From assembly GCA_963920765.1 (NCBI GenBank), contig OY987246.1, forward strand, positions 24,995,167 to 25,059,166: a stretch of DNA of 64,000 nt, given 5' to 3'. The notes beneath the pieces are model-generated. The model saw nothing but the letters and a program-made list of their open reading frames with translations. It was not told where the DNA came from and did not search any database. Positions within the stretch are counted from its first letter, which is position 1. The number at the start of each line of letters is the position of its first letter. This document shows positions 31,390 through 42,746 of the stretch, piece by piece. The DNA is from Ulota crispa. Taxonomy: Eukaryota; Streptophyta; Bryopsida; Orthotrichales; Orthotrichaceae. The position numbers were made by a program, and so were the translations under genes.

Positions 31390-32462
31390 CATAGCAATTT
31401 TGGGTAGCTCACCACAAATGGAGTTTTTATCTTTGTTCTTTGAAATTTCCACACATGATGTGCCCATGGAGTAGCTTTAATCTCCAACAAATTTTATAAC
31501 TTTTGACAGTATGGTTCAAAAGTCATTGCATGATATGTAATTTTTTTTAAACTCTAGGCAGCTTGGACAACTCAAAAAGATTCTTTAAAAATTACATCAT
31601 TATTATTATTATTAAATTTGGTTCTTTGGACTTACATACAATATACATGGGGAGATTTGGATCAGTCAATTTTTATTATTGAAATGAAAGTTATGAGAAG
31701 TTTTAGTTTGTGGGTAAGTAAGGTAGCTGCCTCCATAAGCGTGAGTTTAAGCACTTTAGCATGGTTAGGGTAGTTGGACAAGGGCAAAAATTATATCATT
31801 AGATTGGAAATAGAGAACAAAAAAATATTTGTTCAGTTTGGGAAGTTATCCACATAGTCATGTGTGCATGGGTGTTTTCCAAAGTGCTATTCATTGAAAT
31901 TGTAAGAACCATGTGTAAGAGATGCTAAAAACAAGGCTTGCTGGTTCTTAAATAGTGAGATGGGTACTCAAAATCGTCATACCAGTCACCCACAACCATC
32001 ACTTTGTCACCCATGACCATCACTTAGTTCACTCATAAGCATTTGCTTTTTTAATTATGATGTCAATAACGCCCATGGGGATGGTCACATTGATGGGTGC
32101 GGCTACCTTATGGAGTCTCTCAAAACCATACCTACCCATAAACTAAAACTTCTCATAACATTCATCTCATTAATTGAAATCAAATGATTAAAATCTTCTC
32201 ATATGCATGTAAGTCTAAAAGAACCAATTTCAAATAAAAATAATAATAATGAAATTTTTAAAGAAGATTTTTGAGCTGCCCAAGGTGCCTAGTGTTTTAA
32301 AAAAAACTACATATCATGCAATAACTTTTGAACCATGTTGCCAAAAGTTATAAAAAAATTTGGACCTTAAAGCTACTCCTTGGGCAAATGTTTTATTAAA
32401 TTTTCAAAGAAAAAAAATAAAAATTCCATTTGTAGTAAGCAGCCCAAAATCTAGTTTGAGCC
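31390..32462. mobile_element. Long foldback (inverted-repeat) element, ~1.07 kb
   Basis: Two arms of about 370 bp (about 31390-31765 and 32095-32462) are imperfect reverse complements. Matched phrases include 'ttatgagaagttttagtttgtggg' in the left arm and its complement around 32135-32160, and 'cattgcatgatatgt' against 'acatatcatgcaat'. The loop of about 330 bp holds nothing recognisable. Parts of the arms recur in T7 and T8. No clear target duplication was found. Confidence 0.65.
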
Positions 32463-32480
32463 CTGTAGGGACAATGGGCT

Positions 32481-33407
32481 TTAACCCCTAAAGGATCATT
32501 GTCCCCTCGAGGGACAATTGGGATTTCAAGCATGTACCTATGGCTAAACTACTTTGCGTGATTTCTTGAAACTTTTATTGAAGGTGTGGAATTCAAAGAT
32601 CTACAAGGGGATGTGATTTTTTCTTCATTCCAATATTTATTGAAGAAGTTATGCATGAAAATTTGGAAAAAGCTGCTCCCCGGGCAGCCAAAAACTTCAT
32701 TAAACTTTCATTTTTTTCAAATAAAAATCTGAAATAGGTTCTTTAGACTTATATAGACATTGGGAGCTTTAAATCATTCAATTTTGATAAATGAGATGAA
32801 ATTGTGAGGAGTTTTTGTTTGCGGGCAGTTCTAGATTCTCTACTCTAAAATAAACTTTGAAGCCCTTTATTTTACTCAATTTTCAATACTTTGGAAAAAA
32901 AACAGTGCCAAAGGAAGTAGATTGTTTATCACAACATTATAGCTATTGGGATTTGCATTTTTCATTTCAATGATTAAATTCTTAACAATTTAGTGTTTTG
33001 ATTCATTCTCTAATTCTTTTTACTTACTATTTTTTCCCATGTGTTGTATAGTTCTAATTGATTTGAAAATTCTCCCACACATACCTAACTTGGTCTCCTA
33101 CATGGGAAAAATAAACCTCAACTATGTGTAGAGTAATTTTTTTGCTCTAAGAGTGGTCAAAGCCTTCTAAAATTTCTGGCCAGCATCAAAAGCACTTTTT
33201 TTCCGCAATTCAGATGTAAATATCTCACTCATTTTTGTGTAGATTGAGTTGAATTTTTTTATCACGTGAACCTCTTGTAGTCTACTGTAAGATCTTACGA
33301 TTGAATTCTTGTAAAAAACTTTTTTTCTTACCATTGTACTTGCTTCCCAAAAATGGCAGTTTTCTGTGTTTTTCATAGAAAAAATGGCTGAGTCCTTTAG
33401 GGGTTAA
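32481..33407. mobile_element. TTAA-bounded element, copy T7
   Basis: The termini TTAACCCCTAAAGGA are perfect 15-bp inverted repeats. It is 927 bp and non-coding. The interior is directly repeated in T8 ('gatttcttgaaacttttattg', 'ttcttcattccaa', 'aagaagttatgcatgaaaa'). Confidence 0.7.
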
Positions 33408-33510
33408 GGAGAAAGCAATGTTTGAAGGAGTTGCCATGCATTGAAAAAATGCAAATTTTACAATGTAAAGGAGAATATTTTGAATAGTCTAAAAATGAAT
33501 TGTTCCCTTT

Positions 33511-34200
33511 TTAATCTCTAAAGGCCCAAGTGGTCCCTTAGGGGCCAAGTGGGGTTTTGGGCATGTACTTATAGCTAAATTACTTTATGTGATTTTCTAA
33601 AACTTTTACGCAAGATGGAGAATTCAAAAATCTACATGGGCATCTAATTTTTTCTTCATTCCAACATTTCTTAAAGAAGTTATGCATGAAAAACTAAAAA
33701 ACAAGGGAAAAGTGAGCAGCTCAAAAAAAAAACTTGTGTTTATTTTAAATGAAAATTTGAAATTGGTTCTTTAGATTTTTATATATAAGGGAAGCTTTGA
33801 ATCATTCCATTTTGATTAATGAGATGAAAGTTATGAGAAATTTTAGTTTGCGGGTAGGTATGGGACTCCCAAACCTCCATTTCTTTTTCCCCTTATAAAA
33901 TTTGGTGCTTTACTCTTTTGAGCTCTTTGTGTGTTTTTATTTTATTTTCCCAAGTTTTTGTAGACAAAGATTCCTTGGTTTCCACCATTTGGATAAAAGC
34001 AATTCAGATTTTTGAATTTCACATAAATCCTCCAATTTTGCCTAGTGTATATGCAAACTTCATGGCCTTCCGACATTGCAAGATTTTACAAAGTATGATT
34101 CACAACTCCAACTCATTTGAAAATTCTCCCACATATACCTAATTTGATCTTCTACATGGGAAAAATGAACCTCAATTTTGGGTAGAGCAATTTTTTGTTA
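33511..34200. mobile_element. TTAA-family fragment, copy T8
   Basis: The left end TTAATCTCTAAAGGCCC is a decayed form of the T7 end and the body follows T7 closely for about 700 bp. No right terminus was found, so the end coordinate is approximate. Confidence 0.5.
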
Positions 34201-34604
34201 TAAGAGTAGTCAAAGGCTTCTGAAATTTTTGGGCATCAGGGAATAAACCTTTTTTTTTCACTTCAAATGTCAATATCTCACTCCTCTACATCTAGGATGA
34301 GCTGATTTTTTTCTCACAAATACCTTCCATATTATAGGTTGAGAGCAGATTCAACAAGTCTCTGCTGAATTAATTATTTTTTGAGAAAAAATCAATTCAA
34401 CATCAGATTTTATAATTAAACAAGATAACGCACTTTCAAAAAAAGCTGTTATTATTTGGCATTTAACCAAATTTTTAGTAGAATTAAGCCTTTTCCTAAG
34501 CATTTTCCACTTTCAAAAATTAGCTATTGGTATGAAATTTGTAGTAGATTGAGCCCTCTTGGAATCAACCTTGATCTTCCATTGTTAGTGAAGCATAATG
34601 ATTT
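34201..34604. other. Non-genic AT-rich interval
   Basis: Nothing recognised beyond possible decayed continuation of T8. Confidence 0.4.
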
Positions 34605-35012
34605 GGGCATTGATATGTGTACCACACCCTTTGAACTATTGTACCACACCCTTTGAACTACTGTACCACACCTTGGGGTAAGTTTTAGATTTCTATCATC
34701 AAAAAGCTGAATTTGAGAATTTTGAATTCAGATTTGGACTTAAAGACCATGATTTTGTCTAGAACAATTAAAAAAGTTGCAATTCAACAAAACCCAATGA
34801 AAAAACTTATCTTTTTTTACAAACAAAAGTAAAAGTAACACTATTCTTCCTAACTAAACTTTTTCATTGGGTGTTGTTGAATTGCAACTTTTTTTAATAG
34901 TTCTTGACAAAATCATGGTCTCTGAGTCCAAATCTGAATTCAAAATTCTCAAATTCAGCTTTTTGATGGTAGAAATCTAAAATTTACCCTAGAGGTGTGG
35001 TGTAGTACCCTC
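34605..35012. mobile_element. Foldback MULE-like MITE, copy M3 (decayed right end)
   Basis: The left end GGGCATTGATATGTGTACC and the inner arm CCCAATGAAAAAACTTATC with its inverted partner identify the family. A local duplication of about 25 bp ('gaactattgtaccacaccctt') lies in the left arm. The last 40 bases of the right arm are diverged, so no target duplication can be shown. Confidence 0.7.
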
Positions 35013-36953
35013 AAGAAAGTCTACATACCACCCTCTCATGGCATTCAAAAAAATTGGTATAACAAAGAACTTAATTGGCATTTTGTCCTTGGATTTTTTG
35101 TATGTGATCCTCATGCAATCATGATCAAGTATACAAAATTTCAGTTACTAAAAACCAAAATCCTATTTTTGGTAAACAATTTTGTGTCAAAATCATGGTT
35201 TTACAAGAAAGTTGATTAATAAACATTGGTGATGATTTTTTGAGATTTGATTGCATGAATATGTAGGAGACATCCATATGCACATCTTTATTTCAAATAA
35301 ACATTTCCAAAAAATTTCAAAATTCCTTCTATAGAGATTTTAATGTTAGGGTGATCATGTCCAAATTTAGTAAACTACCTATTTCTTCATGGAAAATTTT
35401 CAGATGCTAAATCTTGGAAATTTACAAGTTGCTAAGATGCAAACTTCTTAACTCTTTGACCAATGTTCAATCTTGTAACAAAGTTCTTATACCTATTGTT
35501 CTTATTGAATTTGGTTTTAATAACACTAAAGGCCATATCTATATTGGTTCTAAATATTAAATATACGAATGTTGAGATTAATGTCTTTCCCTTTTTATAT
35601 GAATTGGTAAAAAAAATTCATCAAACTTAGGAAAGTGTAAATTAAAAAACATCGATCACAAAAAGGACAACAAGTTAACCCTATAACATAAATTTCTTTC
35701 AAAAGGCAAAATATTTGAGTCTTAATGAAATAAAGTGAAGCTCTAGTTTCTTTTAGAAGTTCCCTAAATAGATCGTTCAAGGCATGCTCTAAACGTGTTA
35801 CATGCTTAGTATTATGGAATTTTTGAATAAGAATTCATAATCAAACATATTGAATTTTGAAGAAATGCAATCAATGTATCTCATATCACCATAATGCATA
35901 TAAAAGTATTGCTAGAAAGCCCATTTGAAGCTTTTAAATGTGTGTCATTGGAACTAAAGTTCTTTTGCATCACTTAATTCCAATGTATGTTTCTAGGAAA
36001 AAAATGTCACTAGAAGCTACTGGCACGTTATCATTGCATTATGTGATACTTAGTGCTTCTATAATAAAGGTATATTCTAGCCAATATTTGAGTTTAAACA
36101 ACAAATTGCAACAAAATCCATTTCATTGATGCAAGGGTCAAATTGTCTTTGTTGAAGGGAGAGGAACCAAAATATTCATGTAAGCTTATCCTTGTTTGAG
36201 CACTCTAAGTTGACAACCTAAGGCTATTCATTGTTAATTCCAAAAATATTGTTCAATGTCTTAAATTGTAAAAAAAAAATCTTTATCTATTTACTTTACA
36301 TGTGTACAATTTGATCTTTCAAATTGTTAGAATCTCTTCAAATTTTAGAGACACCTTATCTAGAAAGTAAACAAAAGTTCACTAATCAAATTAAACTAAT
36401 ATTCAAAATAAATTGGACTAAAATTATCTTACATAGAAGGAAAAATAATAAAAATAAAAATAATAAAAATAAAAATAATATCTAATTTGATTTGCAGTTT
36501 ATGTTGGAATCATGTTATTCTATGGTATTCTAAATAGCTCAAAGTATATGGGCTTTGAGGTAATTGAAGCCAGTGAATTTTTTTTTTATTCCTCCAGTGT
36601 TGCTAGATTCGGAACGGGCTTGTCCCATTAGCCAATAAATAGAGGGAAACGGTGAGACATGTTAGTTTTATTGTCAACTTGCTTTTTATCACCTAAAACA
36701 AAACACTGGTTGAAGCATCCTAAGACACTAGAAGCTAGAAGATTAGGTAGTCACATTGCTAGTAGGTGCATGATAAACCTAGTGGTAAAATGACATCCAA
36801 AAAATGCATATTGTAACTTAGTGGGTGAAGTAGAGACAATTGAGTCTTCTATAACTCAAATTTCACTTCTATGGTTGAATTGCTAACTACACTCTCATGT
36901 ATTTTATTTTCAATAATAGAAAAATGTCCAATCATTTCTATTGTATTAAGAAA
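35013..36953. other. Non-genic AT-rich interval
   Basis: No gene, tandem array or terminal repeat recognised, apart from an AATAAAAATAAT-type simple repeat at about 36440-36482. Confidence 0.45.
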
Positions 36954-37084
36954 CACTAGTAGAAAACTCCATCCAAAATAACAGAAAACCAAGAGTTTCT
37001 TATTGATTTGGGCACTTGCCCACGCTACTTGACTAATTTAACAAAATTTTGTAAAAAACTAAATACGTTCTACTGATTTGGACA

Positions 37085-37880
37085 CCATTATCTAAATCAA
37101 CAAAAATTTTGGAATCTTTTGGGAATCTTTTGAGAAATTTTTGTGAATCTTTAAGAATCTTTAAGAATCATTTGGGAATCATTGAGAATCCTTTCAAGAT
37201 TTTTAAGAATATTTAAGAATCTTTTTGAGATTTTAGAATCTTCAAGAATCTTCTTGGAATCTTTGAGAATCTTTTAGGCATCTTTGAGAATCTTTGCAAA
37301 TCTTTGGGAATCTTTTCAAGTTTTTTTGGAATCTTTGAGAATGTTTGAGGACAATTGAGAATCTTTGAGAATGTTTGAGAATCTTACAGGAATCTTTGAG
37401 AATCTTTTCAAGATTTTTAAGAATGTTTAAGAATCTTTTTGAGATTTTAGAATCTTTGAGAATCTTTTAGGAATCTTTGAAATCTTTGTAAATCTTTGAG
37501 AATCTTCTCAAGGTTTTTTGGAATCTTTGAGAATCTTTTTGGAATCTTTGGAAATCTTTGAGAATTTTTGAGAATCTTTGCGAATTGTTTGGAATATTTG
37601 AGAATCTTTGGAAATGTTCTAGAAATTTTTAACTTTTTTGAGAATTTTTGAAAATCTTTAAAAATCTTTTTCGAATCTTCTTGGAAGCTTTGAGAAGCTT
37701 CAAGAATCTTTAAGAATCTTTGGGAATCTTTGGGAATCTTTTGAAAATCTTTTTGGAAATTTTAAAAATCTTTGAGAATCTCTAAGAATTTTCAAGAACC
37801 CTTTTGGAATCTTTGAGAATCTTTTTTGAAATTTTAAAAATCTTTGAGAATCTCTCAGAATTTCCAAGAACCTTTTTGGA
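37085..37880. repeat. Degenerate ~10-bp array (AATCTTTGAG) in K2
   Basis: Same array as in K1 but about 230 bp longer, with internal blocks of about 200 bp that repeat themselves (for example 'ttttcaagatttttaagaat' twice). Confidence 0.8.
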
Positions 37881-38859
37881 ATCTATGAGAATATTATAAA
37901 ATCTTTATGAAATTTGTTAAAGTACTTCAAAATATTTATAGAAATACAATCTCTTAGACTGAATTAAAGTCCTTTAGGAATCTTTTTGTAATTCATCAAA
38001 ATACTTTAAAACGTTTTTAATAAAAAAGCTATTACAATAGTTTGGGTTTGTTTTTGAAATCTTTCTAAAATCTTTTTGGACCTCATTAAAATGTTTGGAA
38101 GTTTAAAAAATAAAAGAAGTTTTGAAAAAAAAAAGAATATTTTAGAAGTTTGAGTGTACATTGATTGGTTTTATTTTCTTTACTTTTCACAATTTGGTTA
38201 GATTTAAAATTAGCAGCCTTTAAAATCAAGTAAAAACATGACCATAATAACAAAAAAATCAATAGTTTTTTGTTGATTTGGACACTTTTGGACACAACTT
38301 CACTAATTCAACAAAACTTTATATAAAAAGTACAACATTTTGTTGTTTTAAATACCAAAATTTCTTTACAAACAAATATAAAAGATGCTCCTCAATTTTT
38401 TGAAAAAAACATATATGTCCCTCAAGGATTAAAAGTACCAAAAATATCTTTCCTTTTTGTATAAATATCAATAATGCTTCTAATATATTGGAAAAGTATT
38501 AAAAATGCTCCTCAACTATTTTAAATTATTTACATCTTTCTATTATATGATAATCAAGTGTAGAGTTTAATGCAAATTCTTACAAGAAACCAAAGGTGAT
38601 TTTTACATTTCAAATAACACAAGGATATATTTAACATTTCAAAATAGAAGAGTTTTTTTTTTTTTCCCCAAAATAATAGGAATATAATTGATATTCCTAC
38701 AAAAAATAAGGAATACTTTTTATGTTTCAAATATTTTTGGCGTAAACTTGATATTTTGAAAGACTTAAAGGGTACTTTTAGTATTTTTCCTTCTATTACT
38801 AACCAAATGAATTAAAAAATAAACAATCTTATAAAATACTTTTATAAGATTTAAAAGAT

Positions 38860-39272
38860 GGGAATTGATATGTGTATCACACCCTTCCAATTACTATACC
38901 ACACCCCGGGGTAAATTTTAGATTTCTACCATCAAAAAGCTAAATTTGAAAATTTTGAATTCAAATTTGGACTTAAAGACCATGGTATTGTTTAGAACCA
39001 TAAAAAAAGTTGCAGTTCAACAACACCCAATGAAAAAGTTTAGTTAGAGAGAAAACTGTTAATTTTAGTTTTGTTTGTAAAAAAAGATAAGCTTTTTCAT
39101 TGGATGTTGTTGAATTGCAACTTTTTTTTATGGTTCTAGACAACATCATGGTCTTTAAGTCCAAATTTGAATTCAAAATTCTCAAACTCAAAGTTTTGAT
39201 GGTAGAAATCTAAAATTTACCCTGGAGGTGTAGTACAATAGTTCAAAAGGTGTGGTTCACATATTAATGCCC
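38860..39272. mobile_element. Foldback MULE-like MITE, copy M4 (nested in K2)
   Basis: The same 413-bp insertion as in K1 at the same place, with the same flanks. It is therefore a copy by duplication of the host element rather than an independent insertion. Confidence 0.82.
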
Positions 39273-39789
39273 TTAAAAAAGATCCTAAACTATTCAAAAG
39301 TTTATAGAATTTTGATTTTATAATTGCAAGGTTTTAATTCTGTAACTTTTCATGATTTCATGTTATTTAAAACTATCAAACTATGGAGGCTATTTTAACA
39401 AAATAAGGTTCTTTTGACAAAAAAACTAGCACTAAATAATAATAATTATTGAATCCAACCTTTGCCTGAACCAATCTTTTTGAGATTTGCAAATTCCAAT
39501 AAAAATTTATAAACAAAATAAAAAGGACGGAAATAAACAATTTTTTTAAAATTTCTGAATACATTCTTTGATTTTAGCTCAAAACTTTTGATAAAAAGAT
39601 TGAATTCCAAAAAATCTAGTTGGAGGTGAAAGTAAAATACATTTACCAACTTTTTTTAGTTCTAAGTTTTTTGAAAAAGAGTCCTTTAATGGGCCAAAAT
39701 AGCCTCCAAAGTCTACTGGGTTACTAAAAACATGAACATTTAATGTACAAATACAATCATGATATTATTGTGCACATGTGTGAGTACAT

Positions 39790-39950
39790 GCATGCTAGTG
39801 GTTGTGAATGATGTGTCTTGTGGTTTGTGAACTCGGAAGTGGGGAGTTCAAATCCCATTGCCGGCAGCCCTGCCTGGTAATGCCAGCAGTTGCTCGATGC
39901 CGTGGGCAGTTGCTCGGTGTTAGGGGTAGCTGCCCAGCCCCTAAAAAAAT
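39790..39950 (+). repeat. Possible tRNA-derived SINE fragment
   Basis: GAGTTCAAATCCCATTGCC fits a polymerase III B box, preceded by a weak A-box-like CTAGTGGTTGTGAA about 60 bp upstream. A GC-rich tail with repeated 'gcagttgctcg' and then an A-run follows. It is GC-rich within an AT-rich host element. Weak evidence. Confidence 0.35.
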
Positions 39951-40203
39951 TTCATTGTATTATTAAAAAAAAATTCTATGAAAAAAAAATTAAAAACTAA
40001 ATCAAAATAGTATTGAACAACATAAAATATGCGAAAATTAACAAAAAATCAACAAAAATTTAACAAAAAACAACAAAAAATCAACAAAAAATCAGCATAC
40101 TCTTGTTGAAAAGTACCCAAATCAGCTTGACCAAATCCACAGAAAAAATCAACAGTTCTTTATTGAAATTTTGTTGAATTTTATGCTAAATTTTCTACTA
40201 GTG

Positions 40204-40748
40204 GAACCCATCCTTTTTTACTTTCAAATTACTTGTTATGCTTGCAAAAGTGATCTTTAAAATGTGTAAATTACACTTCTTTCAAATGTTAGCATCACAA
40301 CCAAATATTTTGCAATGTAGATACAACCCTTCTTCAAAACAAGATTTCATTGTCTACTCATTGCAACACTTATATTGTAATGCTTCAATCAACATATGCT
40401 TCTTTTTTATGAGTACAAATATGAGAAATATGTTTGAGCAACCAAGTGCAAATATTGTTTTGATGTTATGTAAAAATATTGATTTTGACAGCACTAGAAC
40501 AAGTATTTGTCACTTATTGCAACGTGGGTTCTTTCCTCATTTAGTACTTTTTGAATTGGGCATATACAATAAACCCATGTCATTTTGCAAATGTAAATAC
40601 ACAAACTTATGAATGTATCCTTATTCCAATTAATGCCACAAGCTAATTGTTTGAAGATTGATACATTTATCTGTTCTTTTTTGCAAAGAACAGAACTTGG
40701 CTTCTACCATTTGCTATATGAATTTTATCATACTCTTGAATAGTCTCT
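40204..40748. other. Non-genic interval
   Basis: The open frame at 40238-40612 (Cys/Phe-rich, 124 codons) has no recognised domain and I do not call it a gene. Confidence 0.4.
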
Positions 40749-41401
40749 TTAACCCCTAAATGCCCAAGACCTTTCTGAACTTCTTGGCATTTTCAGGAAA
40801 GTGAACAATCAACCAACCTTTTCATAAATTTTGTCAAGTTAATTTCAACTATAATCATACAAATTTAAACTAAACATGTTAAAGATTACATGGAAAAAGA
40901 AAACACATCAATATCACTTATAATTTGAAAGATTATAATATTTGAACAGGAGGGTGTTAAAACTGCAAAAGTGACTTCAAGTTTTCTAATCCTCATTTCA
41001 CATGTCAAATCTACAAAGTTGGTCATTAGAAAAATATGAGTTTTAACATCATTGCATGTTTAACCTCAACCAACTTATGGTTTTCCAAATCTACTCTTGT
41101 ATTCTATTTTAATGGATTTCTAATGCACATTTTTCTCCAAGCTCTAGTGTATTTGAGTCTCATTTTCAAGATCTTCCAACACTAGAAAACTTAAGATTGC
41201 AATAGACACCCTTGTACAAAATCTTGAATAGAAATATTATGAGTATTCATTTTCAAAATCAGATTTTTGATGTTGAAAATAGACTTCAAAACAAACTTGT
41301 GTTCAAAAGAAAATACCAAAAATATTGATTTGATAAGATTTTATTTGTTTTCCAAGTTTTGCAAACACCCAAATTGGGTGCCTTGGGCATTTAGGGGTTA
41401 A
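40749..41401. mobile_element. TTAA-bounded element, copy T6 (653 bp, uninterrupted)
   Basis: Perfect 20-bp inverted termini TTAACCCCTAAATGCCCAAG, identical to T1. It serves as the empty-site reference for the M1 insertion in T1 and for T4 in T3. Non-coding. Confidence 0.78.
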
Positions 41402-41587
41402 ATGCAGCAAAGAGTACTTCAAAATTGTTCAAGAGCCGCAACCAAAACTTTGGATATTTCTAACTTGTATTCAAAGATCCTTTAAAATTGTGGCAGTTTC
41501 TTGCAAACAAAGGTCAGTTATAACCATCTCAGAGCATTTGAGCAAGTCCCCAGAACTAGGCCATAGCCTAGTTGGTAGCACTTGTAT

Positions 41588-41687
41588 CACTACAAGAAAC
41601 CATGGTCTTTTTGACAAAAAAATGTGACATAATTTACAATTACGATAGATTAAGTCACATTTTTTTGTCAAAAAGACCATGGTTTCC
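41588..41687. mobile_element. CACTA-like terminus with perfect hairpin, running into the assembly gap
   Basis: CACTACAAGAAACCATGG is followed by 'tctttttgacaaaaaaatgt' and then, after about 30 bp, by its near-perfect inverse up to GGTTTCC at 41687. The left end is a plant CACTA-type terminus; the hairpin may be the whole small element or its subterminal region. Just left of it, TAGCCTAGTTGG (about 41566) fits a polymerase III A box, but no B box is seen. Confidence 0.5.
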
Positions 41688-41887
41688 NNNNNNNNNNNNN
41701 NNNNNNNNNNNNNNNNNNNNNNNNNNNNNNNNNNNNNNNNNNNNNNNNNNNNNNNNNNNNNNNNNNNNNNNNNNNNNNNNNNNNNNNNNNNNNNNNNNNN
41801 NNNNNNNNNNNNNNNNNNNNNNNNNNNNNNNNNNNNNNNNNNNNNNNNNNNNNNNNNNNNNNNNNNNNNNNNNNNNNNNNNNNNNNN
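41688..41887. other. Assembly gap (200 N)
   Basis: Unknown sequence. The missing part should contain the rest of the hairpin element and the body of copia copy D. Confidence 0.99.
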
Positions 41888-42746
41888 CAACTAAAGCAAG
41901 TGCAAACTCACAAATCACCTCTTTGTGCTTCAAACAAGCACTTTGGTGGTGCAACTCCACCTTTAGCAACTCCACAGCTCCGAAAACTTGTGCAACACCA
42001 AATGGACCTCCAAATAAGCTTCAAAGTGGATCAACTCCTCCAATATGATAGATCATATCCTCCAACAAGCTCCAAAAAGGTTCACACTTTCACAAACTCG
42101 AATTTGGTGCTCCACCAAGCTAAATGAGGATCAGCCACTCTCCAAGAGGTAAGACAAGATCACCAAAGACTCAAAAAAGGCATGCATAGAGAGATGAAGC
42201 TCTTCAAAGGTCCTCTCCCACCACAAATGCACCCCAAACCATGAAACAAGCACGAGTAGTCCTCCAAATGCTCCACAAGATAGGACAAGTGCTGAAGTAG
42301 CTCAAATGACAAGCAATGTCACTACAAAAACTTCCCTAACACTAAAGGAAAGCTAAAGAAGTCCTCCAAGTGCACAAGGTCGAAATCTAAGGGCTGATGT
42401 ACCTCAAATGTGATCTCCACTCACCATAATGCACCTCCACACTCTAAGTCGTGGGCCCATAACCTATTGAAAACATAGGGAAGATAGAAGAGCAAAGGCA
42501 CACATGGTATACTCAAATGCATAAGATACAAATGGAAGAGATGAGAGGGTCACCCAACCCTCTCATCTATGTACTCTCCCAATCACTCTCCCTTCACCTA
42601 ACCATATGGGATAACCACACTCATGGGCTGATCCTCTCTATGAGGTGCCTCCTACCACACGTCTCTCTCCAATGCTAAGTACCCCACCTAGCATATCTCC
42701 TTTGGCCTAGAGCAAACTCCTAATGCTCTTTTCCAACCTTTCAACA
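41888..42746 (-). mobile_element. Ty1/copia copy D (leader and 5' LTR only)
   Basis: Minus-strand leader and 5' LTR, almost identical to copy F, including the variants 'cctttagcaactccacagctcc'. Everything downstream of the leader is hidden by the gap. The outer LTR end abuts the interior of copy E's leader. Confidence 0.85.
42465..42746 (-). repeat. 5' LTR of copia copy D
   Basis: 282 bp, with one base missing near 42660. The primer-binding site GGTTATGGGCCCAC abuts it at 42451-42464. Confidence 0.9.

Larger units (their letters stand above)
36954..40203. mobile_element. Non-autonomous CACTA-like element, copy K2 (both ends present)
   Basis: It starts CACTAGTAGAAAACTCC and ends with the inverse of CACTAGTAGAAAATTTAGC, a 14-bp terminal inverted repeat. 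Subterminal DNA has many short repeats of AACAAAAAATCAAC type on the right and the AATCTTTGAG array on the left, as in CACTA elements. No transposase is encoded. The 3-bp flanks are AAA and GAA, matching at two of three positions. It contains a nested foldback MITE (38860-39272) and a possible tRNA-derived segment (about 39790-39950). Confidence 0.8.

Noticed and set aside
41560..41590. tRNA gene at the A-box-like TAGCCTAGTTGG
   Set aside because: No B box or cloverleaf follows; the CACTA-type terminus begins within 25 bp.
41471..42048. Frames crossing the N gap
   Set aside because: They consist mostly of unknown residues.
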